Of a DNA stretch of 64,000 bases, positions 62,211 through 64,000 are shown piece after piece. The notes under the pieces were generated by a model that saw nothing but the letters and a program-made list of their open reading frames with translations, was not told where the DNA came from and made no database searches. The DNA lies in assembly GCA_023974075.1 (NCBI GenBank), contig CM043791.1, positions 5,721,829-5,785,828 of the forward strand, written 5' to 3'. Within the stretch, counting starts at the first letter, position 1. Each line of letters starts with the position of its first letter. This DNA is from Chaenocephalus aceratus (lineage: Eukaryota > Chordata > Actinopteri > Perciformes > Channichthyidae). A program made the translations under genes and the position numbers.

Positions 62211-62242
62211 TGAATGTTTTGATATTGTTTGCTGCAGTAATA

Positions 62243-62285
62243 CACATTTCCCCTCTATGGGACGATAAAGGTATTCTGAATCGGA
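62243..62285 (+). repeat. Short LINE-like tail
   Basis: ACATTTCCCCTCTATGGGAC and GATAAAGGTATTCTGA match 19348-19384, an independent small fragment. Confidence 0.6.
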
Positions 62286-62289
62286 TTTC

Positions 62290-63463
62290 TGAATAAGCTT
62301 GTAATTGTGAAAGAAGGTCAGCGTGTTTTCTGGTGGAGATCCGTGATGGTGTGTGAGGAGGGATGGGGTAGGGGCTGCAGGAAATCTGTGGGATTTACAG
62401 CTTAATCTTCTTAGGCACTTCCCTGTCGGACGGCTTCAGACTGGCTGAGAGGAGGACGTGCTAGCTTAACGCAGCTGTCAGGAACCGCCTGCCACCAAAT
62501 CAATACGCTCTTCCTCCTCCTCTCTCCTCCTCCTCTCCTTTGGCACTAAATCAATGAGTCCTGAGGCTGATTAGCAGGTTCAAGTGCAGGTCATTTCACA
62601 CAGCCAAACATTTCCACTCTCACACTGCAGGTGAAAGCATGTCGTGGACGACACTGAAAAACTAAAACGGTGACTTTAATTGAATGTATTATGTCAACAA
62701 ATTCAACATACTCAACCCTCGTGCAATTTACACTGTCATTTATTTCAATTTATTTACGATCTGTAAACATTACCAGCTACTTCAATATTTTTTATATGGT
62801 CACTTTTACACTTTTTTTTTTTTTACCATGTTGTACTTATCTGTTATTGGTTTTACTTATTGTGTTTTTATTATTATGAATAACGTGAGCGTACTTTTTT
62901 ATAGGATATGTAACTATTGTATTACTTAATCTGCACCATACTCTTGCTGTTGTAATACCGTAAATGTTCCCGTCTAATCACAGTTTCGGAATAAAAAAGT
63001 AATGTAACCTGATTAAAGTTACCTCAATATCAGATGCAATGCAAATTAATACAAGACATAATAATACAATAATAATAAGATGTTTTACTTAAGTGTATTA
63101 TGTAAAACAACAGAACAATGTGACCTTTGGAAAGAAGAAACCAAGATATTTAGGATAAAAAATTCTGAAAAAAAAGTAAAAGTAAGCAGTAAAAGCTGCG
63201 TTTCATGAAGTATATTCCGGCAGCAGCCGGCAGCAGCCTATACACCAACACTGAAACAAACTACAGTTTAAAAAAGCAGAAAGAAAATCTGAGCTGACAG
63301 AAAATGCTCCGTTTTAGTTTAATACACACAGTTAAGCTCACACACACTATTGTATGAACATATAGGTTCACCTGCTGAATTAAAAACAGAACAAATGAAG
63401 CAAAGAAAGTGAAAACCATAAATCAGATTCAGGCAGTAGAAGTATAGATTCACACTTAAAGTA
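62290..63463. other. About 1.2 kb without a recognised gene or repeat
   Basis: It includes a pyrimidine-rich stretch (CCTCCTCC repeats at about 62510-62545) and looks like unique host DNA. Confidence 0.5.
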
Positions 63464-63466
63464 TTA

Positions 63467-64000
63467 GGCTGCGGCCACACGAGGACGAAAACGGCTAAAC
63501 GCATAGGATTAACGCAAACGCAATCGCAAAAAAGCTTCCGTCCACACGCAATAGTTATCCGGATCGTGTCTGTCCACACGAGACCGCTCCGTTTAGCTCC
63601 AACCGCTGGAGAAGCTGCAGTACATATGCCGAGCCTGTACGTGGCGCTGTAACTTCCTCCACAAAAGCAGCGAAGAAGCAGTCAACGTGTATTAAAGTTT
63701 AAATCTTCCGGACAAAATGATAAAGTGCCGGTCAAAGGTCTTCTTTGTTATTTATTGAGCTTTAAAACAAATGAATAACGACTCTATATAATATAATAAT
63801 AAAATACACGGAGCCTCTCTTTTTCCTCCCTCTCTTCGGACAGCGTCAGTGTCTGTCTCATGCAGCAGCTGATCCAGTAATGAGTGACCCGGCCGACAGT
63901 AAAAATAAACATATTTATAACTAGTTTAGGTAGTTTGAGAGGTAATTAAAATAGCTAAGGGTGATGATCTGACTTGAAGTGTGTGTTTTGCTGCAGCGGG
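63467..64000. mobile_element. PIF/Harbinger-like MITE, left part (runs off the window)
   Basis: GGCTGCGGCCACACGAGGAC following TTA (63464-63466) is a recurrent teleost MITE terminus. GTCCACACG repeats follow (about 63540-63580). The right end lies beyond 64000. Confidence 0.6.

Overview
The window looks like repeat-rich intergenic DNA of a teleost fish. Evidence: a Rex3-type RTE retrotransposon, L2- and L1-type LINEs, two Tc1 lineages, many hAT elements with 8-bp target-site duplications (TSDs), PIF/Harbinger-like MITEs with 3-bp AT-rich TSDs, Gypsy LTR elements and long (TG)n tracts. I see no complete host protein-coding gene, no tRNA or rRNA gene and no CRISPR. Nearly every coding signal is a transposon remnant, and nearly all carry frameshifts, stops or deletions. 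All reading was by eye: exact TIRs and TSDs were read directly, while family names come from motif recognition.

Region by region. 1-1.8 kb: an ORF with a hAT-like N-terminus and a LINE fragment. 1.8-11.9 kb: one ~1.1-kb hAT element (perfect TSD TGTGTTCG) swollen to 10 kb by nested insertions. These are a Gmr1-like Gypsy provirus at 2061-8433 (itself holding two DNA transposons) and two more hATs. The Gypsy encodes a SCAN-like gag and a retropepsin, but its pol is replaced by an in-frame run of zinc knuckles that closely resembles the host gene CNBP. 11.9-16.8 kb: a second hAT side by side with the first, then a Rex3 LINE (minus strand) lacking its catalytic FADD region and split by a BED-finger hAT. 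17.1-18.7 kb: a near-intact Tc1 element. 20.8-23.4 kb: a hAT transposase remnant with a smaller hAT inside its BED finger, then a truncated Tc1. 24.9-25.7 kb: an unrecognised broken ORF.

26-43.8 kb: PIF/Harbinger-like MITEs, a Gypsy pol remnant, an L2 LINE, and the first two of three copies of a 2.9-kb long-TIR element, here called X (8-bp TSDs, no coding). 43.8-50 kb: a second Tc1 lineage opened by the third X copy and by another hAT that carries a Harbinger-like MITE. 50.4-51.4 kb: a tandem duplication in which one unit carries a MITE and the other is the natural empty site. 51.9-60.9 kb: an L1 element split by a 5.15-kb stack of hATs, a solo LTR and a 2.1-kb palindrome. The left junction of that stack is a perfect 53-bp palindrome whose axis sits at the hAT target site. 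61-64 kb: one hAT, LINE tails, and the start of a MITE that runs off the window.

The genes do not form a pathway; the biology here is transposon nesting. The main candidates for something new are the Gypsy-CNBP chimera (7.5-8.1 kb), the hAT-associated palindromic scar (52.24-52.29 kb), element family X, and a MITE pair that appears to record quasi-palindrome correction.
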